From positions 1 through 13,047 of the forward strand of contig JAOPWF010000144.1 of NCBI GenBank assembly GCA_025965815.1: 13,047 nucleotides of DNA. Reading direction: 5' to 3'. Position 1 is the stretch's first letter. Each line of letters begins with the position of its first letter. The translations under genes and the position numbers were made by a program. This document shows positions 6,216-12,614 of the stretch, in pieces. The stretch comes from Mycobacterium sp. (GTDB taxonomy: Bacteria > Actinomycetota > Actinomycetes > Mycobacteriales > Mycobacteriaceae). The notes beneath the pieces were generated by a model, which did not search any database, was not told the DNA's origin, and saw only the letters and a program-made list of their open reading frames with translations.

Positions 6216-6860
6216 CTACCCAAATTGCGGGTCGGTTTGATCCATTGCGGCCCGGGCACGCGCCAGTTCCGGCAGCGAACTGTCGGCGGGGATGTGGCTG
6301 GCCGCGTCGGTGAGCGCTGCCCGGGCGGGTCGCCCCCGGAGTTCGTAGTCGTCGAGCGCGGCGCGGAGTTCGAAGAGTGTTGCACCTTGGCGGTGGGCGA
6401 GCTCGAGGGCGGCGCCAACGTCGGCCCGGCGACCGGCTGGGTCGGTGTGGGTGTGGGCGCGTAGCCGTAGCAGTTCGGCGTCGTAGAAGCACATCCCGGT
6501 GTCGCGGGCCAGCGCCAGTCCGGTGTCCAGGCGGGCCTGCTCGGGTTGGCCGACGGCAATCAACAGCCGCCCGAGGACGGCGTCGTATGAGGTGACATAC
6601 ATGAGCAGCTCGAACGTGCGCCAGGTGTCGACGAGCGTGGTAATGGTCGCGATGTGCGCCGACAAGGCGGCCGGGTCGAGGTCGTGGGCGGCGAGTGCGG
6701 CCAGGGCGCCGACGGTGGCCTGCCAGGTGGCCCCGTAGCTCAGTGACGGTGTCGTAGATGGTGGTGGTTGGTAGGCGTGGGTGCCGTCGGGGCTGAACCC
6801 GACCGGTGAACAGGCATCCGTCGATGAGCGGCACGGTGGTGACGGTGTGGTCCGGCTTGA
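6216..6860 (-). pseudogene. 3' remnant of a cyclase/STAND-type ATPase regulator (TPR region)
   Basis: The open frame on the minus strand ends in TAG at 6216-6218 and is bounded upstream by an in-frame TGA at 6861-6863. The last roughly 165 residues (from YGATWQATVGALAAL onward) read like the C-terminal TPR/helical part of the large mycobacterial proteins that join an adenylate-cyclase or LuxR-type module to an AAA ATPase. Examples are FELLMYVTSYDAVLGRLL, CFYDAELLRLRAHTHTDP and GATLFELRAALDDYELRG. The cyclase catalytic domain, the ATPase (no Walker A) and the rest of the TPRs are missing, and no start with a ribosome binding site is present. Upstream of about 6745 the reading is Pro/Ser/Thr-rich and unlike the family. 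It is best read as a decayed gene end. A short TTG-initiated product from 6665 cannot be excluded. Confidence 0.6.
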
Positions 6861-6905
6861 TCACGGAAAGCGGGTATCAATGGCGCGCTTATCCGGAACG
6901 GATCG

Positions 6906-6934
6906 TTGCCGTTACTCGTCGTAGGTCGTATGAA
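6906..6934 (+). promoter_or_regulatory. Sigma70-type promoter for the EspC-like/NlpC block
   Basis: TTGCCG (6906-6911), a 17-base spacer, then TATGAA (6929-6934). The start of transcription would fall near 6941, a few bases before the ATG at 6950, so the first transcript would be leaderless or nearly so. It lies just after the end of the decayed minus-strand gene. Confidence 0.45.
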
Positions 6935-6949
6935 GCGTTCACCGATGTC

Positions 6950-7140
6950 ATGCGCGCCTTCGGCGCCGCCAGCTCAGCGCCGGCGGCCGACCTGTCCTCC
7001 GCGGCGGCGACGCTGTCTGGGGGTGTCGCTTCGGCCCAGCCGGCCGACACCACTGCGGGGCTTCGGCCGCGGCCTATGACGATGCCGACCGCGGCGTCGG
7101 CGGCGCGCTGACCATGTCGGCCGCGGGTGTGGTGGCGTAG
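6950..7140 (+). pseudogene. EspC-like type VII secretion-associated gene, apparently frameshifted
   Basis: Starting at ATG 6950, one frame gives MRAFGAASSAPAADLSSAAA and continues to about 7057. It then stops making sense, while the next frame reads ASAAAYDDADRGVGGALTMS to a TAG at 7138-7140. Joining the two at the GGGG run (7057-7060, as if one G were missing) gives one Ala-rich helical protein of about 64 residues. It has the AxxYxxxD-like ending seen in EspC-like/WXG100-type ESX substrates. It is shorter than the roughly 100 residues usual for such proteins, so it may also carry a deletion, or its true N-terminus may be lost. It ends 2 bases before the NlpC/P60 gene, which also has a WXG-like N-terminus, so a former ESX-linked pair is plausible. 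The family call is from pattern only. Confidence 0.38.
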
Positions 7141-7142
7141 CG

Positions 7143-8243
7143 GTGCCCAGTGCCTTGGTCGCGGCGTTGGCCGCGCCGATCCGCGAGGTGCAGGCGATGG
7201 TCGGTCCCGGATGGTCCGCGGACCCCACCGCCGATCCGGCGGGGGTGTTGGGCGGTGTGCGCGACGCGCTTGCCGACGTGTCCGCGGCTTCCATCAGGGC
7301 ATGGATTGTGACCGGCGAACACTGGTCGGGCGCGGGAGCCGATGGCGCGGCCGATTTCGTGGCGTCCACCGCCGCCGCCGCGGACGAGTTGGCTATGCGC
7401 GCCGACGCGCTGGGCGCGAGCACCGAGACCGCGGCGGCGGCGGTGGCGCGGGCCAGCACGCAGTTGCGGTCCATCGTGGAGCGTTTCGAGGCCCGCGCGG
7501 CCGCACTGGAGCCGCACCTGGACTCCCCCGGCACCGCGGAAGAACTCCTGCACGAGGCCCAACGAGCCCTCACCGAGGCCATCGGCGTGGTCGACGAGCT
7601 GAGGGCGGAACTCGACGGACAGGCGGGCGCGCTGACAGGTCCGACGACACCGGCCCCGCCCATGCCGACCGTGCCATCCGGGTTCGCCCCGACGCCCGCG
7701 ATGGGGTCGGGCCTTGGCGGCGCCGCGCCGATGAGCCCCGTCCCGGCCCCCGGCGGAATGCTCGGGTCCGGCTCGGGGCTCGGCGACGTCGCGGCGTTCT
7801 CGACCCCCGAGGCGACCGTGCCGCTGATGGACCCCGCCACCTTCGGTGACGGCGTGGCCGTCCGGCTGCCCGACGGCAGCACCGTCATGGCACCGAACGC
7901 GGTGGCCGCCAGCGCCGTTCGCCACGCGCTGACCCAGTTGGGGGTGCCCTACGTGTGGGGCGGCACCACACCCGGTGTCGGCCTGGACTGCAGCGGCCTC
8001 ACCCAATGGGCCTATCACGAGGCCGGGTTGAACATTCCGCGGCTGGCCCAGGAACAGGATGTCGGCGTGCCGGTCGACCGCGGCTCGCTGCTGCCCGGCG
8101 ACCTCGCGGTGTGGGACGGCCACGTCGCGATGATCGTCGGCAACGGCACGATGGTCGAAGCCGGCGACCCGGTGCAGCTGTCGCCGGTGCGCACCACCAA
8201 TATCGGGCAGGGCTTCCATGGGTTCTACCGTCCCACGGCATGA
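7143..8243 (+). CDS. NlpC/P60 cell-wall peptidase with helical WXG-like N-terminus
   Basis: A 366-residue protein. The N-terminal half (about 1-160) is Ala-rich and helical with a WSG turn (GEHWSGAGADGA, 58-69), like the WXG-bearing N-termini of mycobacterial T7SS-associated proteins (DUF4226-like). A Pro/Gly/Ser-rich linker spans about 165-220. The C-terminal NlpC/P60 domain (about 253-364) has PYVWGG (269-274), catalytic Cys283 in LDCSGLTQWAY, His327 in WDGHVAMIVG and Glu339 as likely third residue. Such domains cut D-Glu/mDAP bonds in peptidoglycan. There is no Sec signal peptide, so export through an ESX system is the likely route. The GTG start at 7143 follows the preceding stop by 2 bases; no strong ribosome binding site is seen. 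The overall plan recalls M. tuberculosis Rv0024-type P60 proteins. Confidence 0.88.
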   Translation: MPSALVAALAAPIREVQAMVGPGWSADPTADPAGVLGGVRDALADVSAASIRAWIVTGEHWSGAGADGAADFVASTAAAADELAMRADALGASTETAAAAVARASTQLRSIVERFEARAAALEPHLDSPGTAEELLHEAQRALTEAIGVVDELRAELDGQAGALTGPTTPAPPMPTVPSGFAPTPAMGSGLGGAAPMSPVPAPGGMLGSGSGLGDVAAFSTPEATVPLMDPATFGDGVAVRLPDGSTVMAPNAVAASAVRHALTQLGVPYVWGGTTPGVGLDCSGLTQWAYHEAGLNIPRLAQEQDVGVPVDRGSLLPGDLAVWDGHVAMIVGNGTMVEAGDPVQLSPVRTTNIGQGFHGFYRPTA

Positions 8244-8274
8244 GCCCGGCGGGCAGGGAGTCCGAGTATCGAAT

Positions 8275-8412
8275 GTGTCCGGGACACTGCGGGTCTGGGT
8301 GTCGGAATGCGGCCTGCCGGTGCGGGTGCAGATCGCGCCGTCACTACTGACCCGCGGCTCGGACGTCCTCGCCCGCGAGATCGTGCGGCTGTGCCGGGAT
8401 GCGTTGCGGTGA
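8275..8412 (+). CDS. Small 45-residue protein upstream of YbaB-like gene
   Basis: A GTG start at 8275, 31 bases after the NlpC stop, with GGGAG at 8256-8260 as a distant ribosome binding site. The product has an amphipathic beta start (TLRVWVSECGLPVRVQIAP) followed by a helix (GSDVLAREIVRLCRDALR). That is the strand-helix layout seen at the beginning or end of YbaB-like and EspL-like mycobacterial proteins. Its stop overlaps the start of the next gene as GTGA, so the two are probably made together and could form a complex or be a split version of one protein. A longer reading from ATG 8218 would overlap the NlpC gene and is less likely. The function is unknown. Confidence 0.6.
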   Translation: MSGTLRVWVSECGLPVRVQIAPSLLTRGSDVLAREIVRLCRDALR

Positions 8413-8723
8413 TCTTCACCGCGTTGGCCCGCGAGTTCGACGAAACCATGCTGCGCGCGAGGGCCTGCGCGGCGCGGCTGGGTGAGACGGCGGAGCAACT
8501 GGACCGGTTGCGCGGCCGGGCCCGCTCGCCGCGAGGCGATGCCGAAGCCGTCGTCGACGGCCGGGGAATCCTCGTGGAGCTGGAGCTGGCCGCGTCGGTC
8601 GCCCGATTACCGGCGGAGGCCGTCGCCGACCTGATCGTCACCACCGTCGCGGCGGCCGCAGAAGACGCGAGAGGGCGGCGGCAACGGATCCTCGACGAGC
8701 TGCCCGGGGGTCTGTCCGAATAG
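8409..8723 (+). CDS. YbaB/EbfC-like small protein
   Basis: A 104-residue protein. Residues 8-38 form a charged helix (REFDETMLRARACAARLGET and on), and the centre reads DAEAVVDGRGILVELELA (44-61). The last part is a second helix beginning LPAEAVADLIVTTVAAAAEDA (68-88). Helix, a strand pair with a DGRG turn, then helix with the PAE.VADLIV signature is the YbaB/EbfC nucleoid-associated fold, also used by the ESX-1 chaperone-like EspL. Given the neighbouring ESX-like genes, a chaperone or accessory role is at least as likely as DNA binding. The GTG at 8409 overlaps the preceding stop. The end is charged and short. Confidence 0.7.
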   Translation: MIFTALAREFDETMLRARACAARLGETAEQLDRLRGRARSPRGDAEAVVDGRGILVELELAASVARLPAEAVADLIVTTVAAAAEDARGRRQRILDELPGGLSE

Positions 8724-8741
8724 ACCGTCAGGCCGCGTCGT

Positions 8742-8754
8742 TAGGCTGTGCCGC
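8742..8754 (+). promoter_or_regulatory. Leaderless promoter of the Rv3311-like gene
   Basis: TAGGCT (8742-8747) matches the mycobacterial -10 TANNNT. Seven bases separate it from ATG 8755, which would then be the first base of the transcript. No ribosome binding site precedes the ATG, in agreement with leaderless translation. Confidence 0.6.
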
Positions 8755-10080
8755 ATGGCTGCTGAGATCGTGCCGATTCGGCTCGGATTGACCAAGGGTG
8801 ACCTGTACACATTGTGGGCGCCGCGCTGGCGTGATGCCGGCGACGAGTGGGAGGCGTTCCTGGGCAAGGACGAGGATCTCTACGCGTTCGAGTCGGTCGC
8901 TGACCTGGTCACCTTTGTCCGCACCGACACCGATAACGACCTGACCGACCATCCGGCATGGGAAGCGCTCACCGAGGCGTCGGCGCATCGGCTGGACCCC
9001 CCGGACGACCGGCAGTACGACCTCATCGGGGTTCAGGAACTGGCTGCCGAGAAGCCGACCGAAGAATCGGTGAACACCCTGCACCGCACGTTGGCGATCG
9101 TCTCGGCCATCGGCTCGGTGTGCGAGCTGCCCGCCGTGACCAAGTTCTTCAACGGCAATCCCATGCTCGGGTCGCTGGGCGGCGGCGCCGAGACGTTCAG
9201 CGGCCGCACCGGCAACAAGCGCTGGCTGGAGATCGAGGCATTGATCGCCAAGAGCTGGGACAACATCGTCGACGCCATCGACGAGATCGTCAGCACCCCC
9301 GATGTGGACGCCGGGGTGTCGGAAAAGGTCCAGGCCGAACTGCTCGAGCCCCCGGAGGACGAGACCGACGAGGCCGACACTGAGGAGACCGACGAGGCGG
9401 CGACCGGCCGGCACGGACGGCACGAGGCGGCCAGCCGAGACGAACGCGACGACGACGCCGAAGACGAAGCCGAAGCCGACGAAGAAGACGACGAACTCGT
9501 CGCTCGGGCCGGCGGGCTCGTTCTGGGCACTGACGAGGACTTCTGGGCCAAGGTCGGCATCGATCCGGTCCGGATGATGACGGGCGCCGGCACCTTTTAC
9601 ACGCTGCGCTGCTATCTCGACAACGCGCCGATTTTTCTGGGTCGAAACGGCCGCATCAGCGTGTTCAGTTCCGAGCGTGCGCTGGCCCGGTACCTGGCCG
9701 ACGAGCACGACCATGACCTGTCCGACCTGAGCACCTACGACGACATCCGGACCGCCGCCACCGACGGTTCCCTCGAGATCGACATCACCGAGGACAACGT
9801 CTACGTGCTGACCGGGCTGTCCGACGACATCGCCGACGGGCCGGACGCGGTGGACCGCGACCAGCTCGAGCTGGCCGTCGAACTGCTGCGCGACGTCGGC
9901 GAATACTCCGAGGACGACACCGTCGAAAAGGCACTTAACGAGCGACGTCCGCTGGGCCGACTGGTCGGCTACGTGCTGGAATCCGGCTCGGTCGCCAGTC
10001 CCGCCGCGCCGTATGCCGCGGCCGCCGAGCAGTGGTCCGATCTGGAGCAGTTCGTCGAGTCGCGACTGCGCCGCGAGTAG
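8755..10080 (+). CDS. Rv3311-like conserved hypothetical protein, acidic, with internal duplication
   Basis: A 441-residue soluble acidic protein recognised as the homologue of M. tuberculosis Rv3311 by sequence feel and by its position before add-deoA. No catalytic motif is visible. A disordered, very acidic stretch (about 198-248, runs of Glu/Asp with a short GRHGRHEA break) links two halves. The first half (14-75: KGDLYTLWAP, FLGKDEDLYAFESVADLV, TDNDLTD) and the second (277-335: GAGTFYTLRC, FLGRNGRISVFSSERALARY, HDHDLSD) share the same order of motifs, suggesting a duplicated module. A helical region (95-190) and a C-terminal helix (370-440) complete it. The ATG at 8755 is set by the leaderless promoter. 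The gene converges on the VOC gene with a 2-base gap. The role is unknown. Confidence 0.9.
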   Translation: MAAEIVPIRLGLTKGDLYTLWAPRWRDAGDEWEAFLGKDEDLYAFESVADLVTFVRTDTDNDLTDHPAWEALTEASAHRLDPPDDRQYDLIGVQELAAEKPTEESVNTLHRTLAIVSAIGSVCELPAVTKFFNGNPMLGSLGGGAETFSGRTGNKRWLEIEALIAKSWDNIVDAIDEIVSTPDVDAGVSEKVQAELLEPPEDETDEADTEETDEAATGRHGRHEAASRDERDDDAEDEAEADEEDDELVARAGGLVLGTDEDFWAKVGIDPVRMMTGAGTFYTLRCYLDNAPIFLGRNGRISVFSSERALARYLADEHDHDLSDLSTYDDIRTAATDGSLEIDITEDNVYVLTGLSDDIADGPDAVDRDQLELAVELLRDVGEYSEDDTVEKALNERRPLGRLVGYVLESGSVASPAAPYAAAAEQWSDLEQFVESRLRRE

Positions 10081-10082
10081 CG

Positions 10083-10523
10083 CTACAGGTCGGTCGCGCG
10101 CTCGTGTCGCGGCTGGTAGAGGCCCAGCTCGCCGCCGCCGGGGAGCCGGATCGCGGTGAGCAGGCCCCATCCCGCGTCGGTAACCGCGGTGCAGGTCACA
10201 CCCTTCTCGGCCAGCCAGTCGATGGCGGCGTCAAGGTCGTCACACATCAGGTACATCTCCTGTGACTCCTCGCCGTCGGTTGGATGCACCCCAACCTCGG
10301 CCGGCGGGAGTTTGAAGATGAGCCAACCGTCCCGATCGGCATCGCCGTCGGTGTCGGCAGTCACATCGGGATCGACGTCGGCGTCGCCATTCGGATTGAT
10401 ATTGGCATCCGCATCGGAAGTCGGATCGACCTCGACGTACGGGAACTGCAGGACGTCACGGAAGAGCGCCCGGTCCGCTTTCGCGTTCCGGCTGTACACC
10501 ATCATGTGACTGCCGGTGATCAC
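10083..10523 (-). CDS. VOC-fold (glyoxalase-like) protein with Asp/Asn repeat insert
   Basis: A 146-residue single-module VOC/glyoxalase-family protein. Visible family segments are SRNAKADRALFRDVLQFPYV (11-30), GWLIFKLPPAEVGVHPTDG (66-84), EMYLMCDDLDAAIDWLAEKG (89-108) and a C-terminal LPGGGELGLYQPRH (127-140). VOC dimers bind metal or small ligands. His80, Glu89 and Glu132 are possible ligands, but the reaction cannot be told. Between the first two segments, where relatives go almost directly to the GWLIF strand, sits an insert of about 33 residues (33-65) with Asp or Asn at nearly every second position. The GTG at 10523 is chosen because the minus-strand hexamer TAGTGT lies exactly seven bases upstream, giving a leaderless start. 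ATG at 10505 or 10502 are alternatives. Confidence 0.85.
   Translation of the reverse strand: MITGSHMMVYSRNAKADRALFRDVLQFPYVEVDPTSDADANINPNGDADVDPDVTADTDGDADRDGWLIFKLPPAEVGVHPTDGEESQEMYLMCDDLDAAIDWLAEKGVTCTAVTDAGWGLLTAIRLPGGGELGLYQPRHERATDL
10329..10427 (-). repeat. Degenerate hexanucleotide repeat coding for (Asp-X)n inside the VOC gene
   Basis: It encodes residues 33-65. Asp or Asn occurs at 15 of the 17 odd positions (DADANINPNGDADVDPDV and similar), so the DNA has a GAY-NNN period of six. The repeat units have diverged at third positions, so it is not a fresh slippage product. Length is a multiple of three and the frame is kept. Confidence 0.7.
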
Positions 10524-10536
10524 ACCATCCACACTA
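10524..10536 (-). promoter_or_regulatory. Leaderless promoter of the VOC gene
   Basis: On the minus strand TAGTGT (10536-10531) is followed by seven bases and then the GTG at 10523. This is the same geometry as the Rv3311-like promoter and decides the GTG over the downstream ATGs. Confidence 0.55.
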
Positions 10537-10570
10537 CGTTGGGCCTGAGCGATGAATCCGGGACTTCGCG

Positions 10571-10604
10571 ATGGTCTGCATCTCTGACCATGCAGGCTCA
10601 GACC
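10571..10604 (+). promoter_or_regulatory. Inverted repeats in the leader of the hydrolase gene
   Basis: ATGGTC (10571-10576) pairs with GACCAT (10586-10591). GGTCTG (10573-10578) can instead pair with CAGACC (10599-10604), helped by GCAT/ATGC inside. The two pairings exclude each other. The second ends 2 bases before the GGAGG ribosome binding site (10606-10610). It could be an operator or a leader RNA structure. Confidence 0.35.
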
Positions 10605-10615
10605 CGGAGGCCCCG

Positions 10616-11524
10616 ATGACCACAGCGCAAAACGTCGCAACCCACTCGATCCCCGTGCCGGGGGCGCGCCTGCACTACGAGGTTCGCGGATCCGGAGCGC
10701 TGGTGCTGGTGGTGGGGTCGCCGATGGGCACAGCGGACTTCGCGCCGCTGGCCGACGCGCTGGCCGCCGGAGCCGCCGGGCCGGCTACATCGGGCTTCAG
10801 CCACACCGTCGTCACCTACGACCCGCGCGGCTACGGGGGCAGCCCGCTGCAGGATCCCGCGCAGGAGTCCACAGCCGAACTGCGTGCCGACGATGTCGCG
10901 GCGATCCTGGACGACCTCGGCGCTGATTCCGCCGACGTTTTCGGCTCCAGCGGCGGCGCGGTGACCGGCCTGGCGCTGGTCGCCCGTCATCCCGGCCGGG
11001 TACGCACCCTCGTCGCGCACGAACCTCCGCTGCTGGAGCTGCTCGCCGACGCCGACCAGCAGCGGGCCGGGACCGAGGAGATCATCGACACGTTCCACGC
11101 CGACGGGCTTCCGGCCGCGTGGATGAAGTTCATGATCAACGCCGGATTCGACCTGACGCCGCCGGCCGACGGTGTGGATCGGCGGCCAGGAGCGGAGCGA
11201 CCAGGGGTACCTGAAGACAAGAGCGGCGCGCCGGTGCCCGACGAGCCCTCCCAGCAGGATCTCGCGGAGGCCGTCCGGTTCTTCGACCACGACCTGCGTG
11301 ACACCACCCGCTATCTGCCCGACGTCGCCTCGCTGCGCAGCGGCATCACCCGGGTGGTGGTCGGTATCGGCGCCGACTCCGGCCACCTGGTCACCCACCG
11401 GACCTCGACGGCGCTGGCCGACCTGCTCGGCAGCCGACCGGTCGAATTCCCCGGCGACCACGGCGGGTTCCTCGGCGCCCCGGCCGAATTCGCCGACGTG
11501 CTGTCGCGGGTCCTGACGGGTTGA
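10616..11524 (+). CDS. Alpha/beta hydrolase
   Basis: A 302-residue cytosolic alpha/beta-hydrolase fold protein, relatives of which act as esterases or C-C/C-Cl hydrolases; the substrate is unknown. The oxyanion-side motif GSPMG (34-38) follows the first strands, then VTYDPRGYGGS (66-76). The nucleophile elbow is GSSGG with Ser112. Asp254 (IGADSGH) is the likely acid and His282 (GDHGGFLG) the base. The lid region (about 150-225) carries a polar, low-complexity stretch DGVDRRPGAERPGVPEDK (185-202) that looks inserted. The ATG at 10616 has GGAGG five bases upstream. The neighbouring M. tuberculosis gene Rv3312c is also annotated as a hydrolase but, from memory, lies in the opposite orientation. 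It ends 1 base from the add stop, so the two genes converge. Confidence 0.9.
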   Translation: MTTAQNVATHSIPVPGARLHYEVRGSGALVLVVGSPMGTADFAPLADALAAGAAGPATSGFSHTVVTYDPRGYGGSPLQDPAQESTAELRADDVAAILDDLGADSADVFGSSGGAVTGLALVARHPGRVRTLVAHEPPLLELLADADQQRAGTEEIIDTFHADGLPAAWMKFMINAGFDLTPPADGVDRRPGAERPGVPEDKSGAPVPDEPSQQDLAEAVRFFDHDLRDTTRYLPDVASLRSGITRVVVGIGADSGHLVTHRTSTALADLLGSRPVEFPGDHGGFLGAPAEFADVLSRVLTG

Positions 11525-11525
11525 G

Positions 11526-12614
11526 TTACCCGATCAGCACCGCGAACCGCGGCTTGATCACCTCGTCGATCAACGCCAACCGCTCGTCGAAATGGATGAA
11601 CGCCGACTTCATCGCGTTGATGGTGAAGCGCTCCAGGTCGCTCCAGCCGTAGCCGAACGCGTCCACGAGTCGCAGCATCTCCTGGCTCATGGTGGTGTCG
11701 CTCATCAACCGGTTGTCGGTGTTGACGGTGACCCGGAATCGAAGGCGCGCCAGCATGTCGAACGGATGCTCGGCAATGCTCTTGACAGCACCGGTCTGCA
11801 CATTGGAACTGGGACACATCTCGAACGGAATGCGCTTGTCGCGCAGCAGCGCTGCCAGCCTGCCGAGGTGCGCGGTTCCGTCCGGGGCGAACTCAATGTC
11901 GTCGGCGATACGCACGCCGTGGCCCAGCCGGTCGGCGCCGCAGAACGCGATCGCCTCATGGATGGACGGCAGGCCGAACGCTTCACCGGCGTGAATCGTG
12001 AAGCGGGCGTTGTTGCTTCGCATGTACTCGAACGCGTCCAGGTGCCGGGTGGGCGGATAGCCCGCCTCGGCACCGGCGATGTCGAAGCCGACCACACCCT
12101 TGTCGCGGAACCGGATGGCCAGCTCGGCGATCTCCCGGGACCGTGCGGCGTGCCGCATCGCGGTCACCAGACAGCGCACCTTGATGGTGCGTCCCCCGCT
12201 CGCCGCCGCCTTCTCACCGTCGGCGAACCCGGCGAGTACCGCGTCGACCACCTCGTCGAGCGACAGTCCCCGGTCGATGTGCAGTTCGGGGGCGAAGCGC
12301 ACCTCGGCGTAGACGACCGAGTCGGCGGCCAGATCCTCCGCGCACTCGAACGCGACCCGGTGCAGTGCCTCCGGCGTCTGCATCACCCCGACGGTGTGGG
12401 CGAACGGCTCCAGGTAGCGCACCAGGGAGCCGCTGTGCGCCGCGGTGCGAAACCAGGTCGCCAGCGTGTCCGCACCGGTGGCGGGGAGGTCCTCATAGCC
12501 GGTGTCTTCGGCCAACTCCAGCACGGTGGCCGGCCGCAGCCCGCCGTCGAGGTGGTCGTGCAGCAGCGCCTTGGGTGCCCGCGTGATCGTGTCCAGGCCC
12601 AGTGGTGTGGTCAT
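11526..12614 (-). CDS. add: Adenosine deaminase
   Basis: A 362-residue enzyme converting (deoxy)adenosine to (deoxy)inosine in purine salvage, of usual length for bacterial ADA. The Zn ligands are His19 and His21 (LLHDHLDGG), His208 (HAGE, with catalytic Glu211) and Asp300 ([10 protein letters not shown]). The catalytic His232 lies in [18 protein letters not shown] (267-275) and [11 protein letters not shown] (330-340) are further family segments. NTDN in place of the common NTDD is the form seen in actinobacterial ADA. The ATG at 12614 overlaps the deoA stop as ATGA, so add is translated coupled to deoA as in M. tuberculosis Rv3314c-Rv3313c. Both supply free bases and sugars from nucleosides. 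Confidence 0.97.
   Translation of the reverse strand: MTTPLGLDTITRAPKALLHDHLDGGLRPATVLELAEDTGYEDLPATGADTLATWFRTAAHSGSLVRYLEPFAHTVGVMQTPEALHRVAFECAEDLAADSVVYAEVRFAPELHIDRGLSLDEVVDAVLAGFADGEKAAASGGRTIKVRCLVTAMRHAARSREIAELAIRFRDKGVVGFDIAGAEAGYPPTRHLDAFEYMRSNNARFTIHAGEAFGLPSIHEAIAFCGADRLGHGVRIADDIEFAPDGTAHLGRLAALLRDKRIPFEMCPSSNVQTGAVKSIAEHPFDMLARLRFRVTVNTDNRLMSDTTMSQEMLRLVDAFGYGWSDLERFTINAMKSAFIHFDERLALIDEVIKPRFAVLIG

Noticed and set aside
6175..6864. Minus-strand frame of 229 residues over the cyclase remnant
   Set aside because: Arg/Pro/His-rich and without motifs; the TPR-like sequence is in the neighbouring frame.
7074..8498. Long minus-strand open frame opposite the NlpC/P60 gene
   Set aside because: Arg/His/Gly-rich with no family motif; the plus strand carries the clear catalytic Cys-His domain.
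8728..10170. Long minus-strand open frame opposite the Rv3311-like gene
   Set aside because: It mirrors the codon pattern of the real gene (Val/Gly-rich, no domain) and is a GC-rich shadow.
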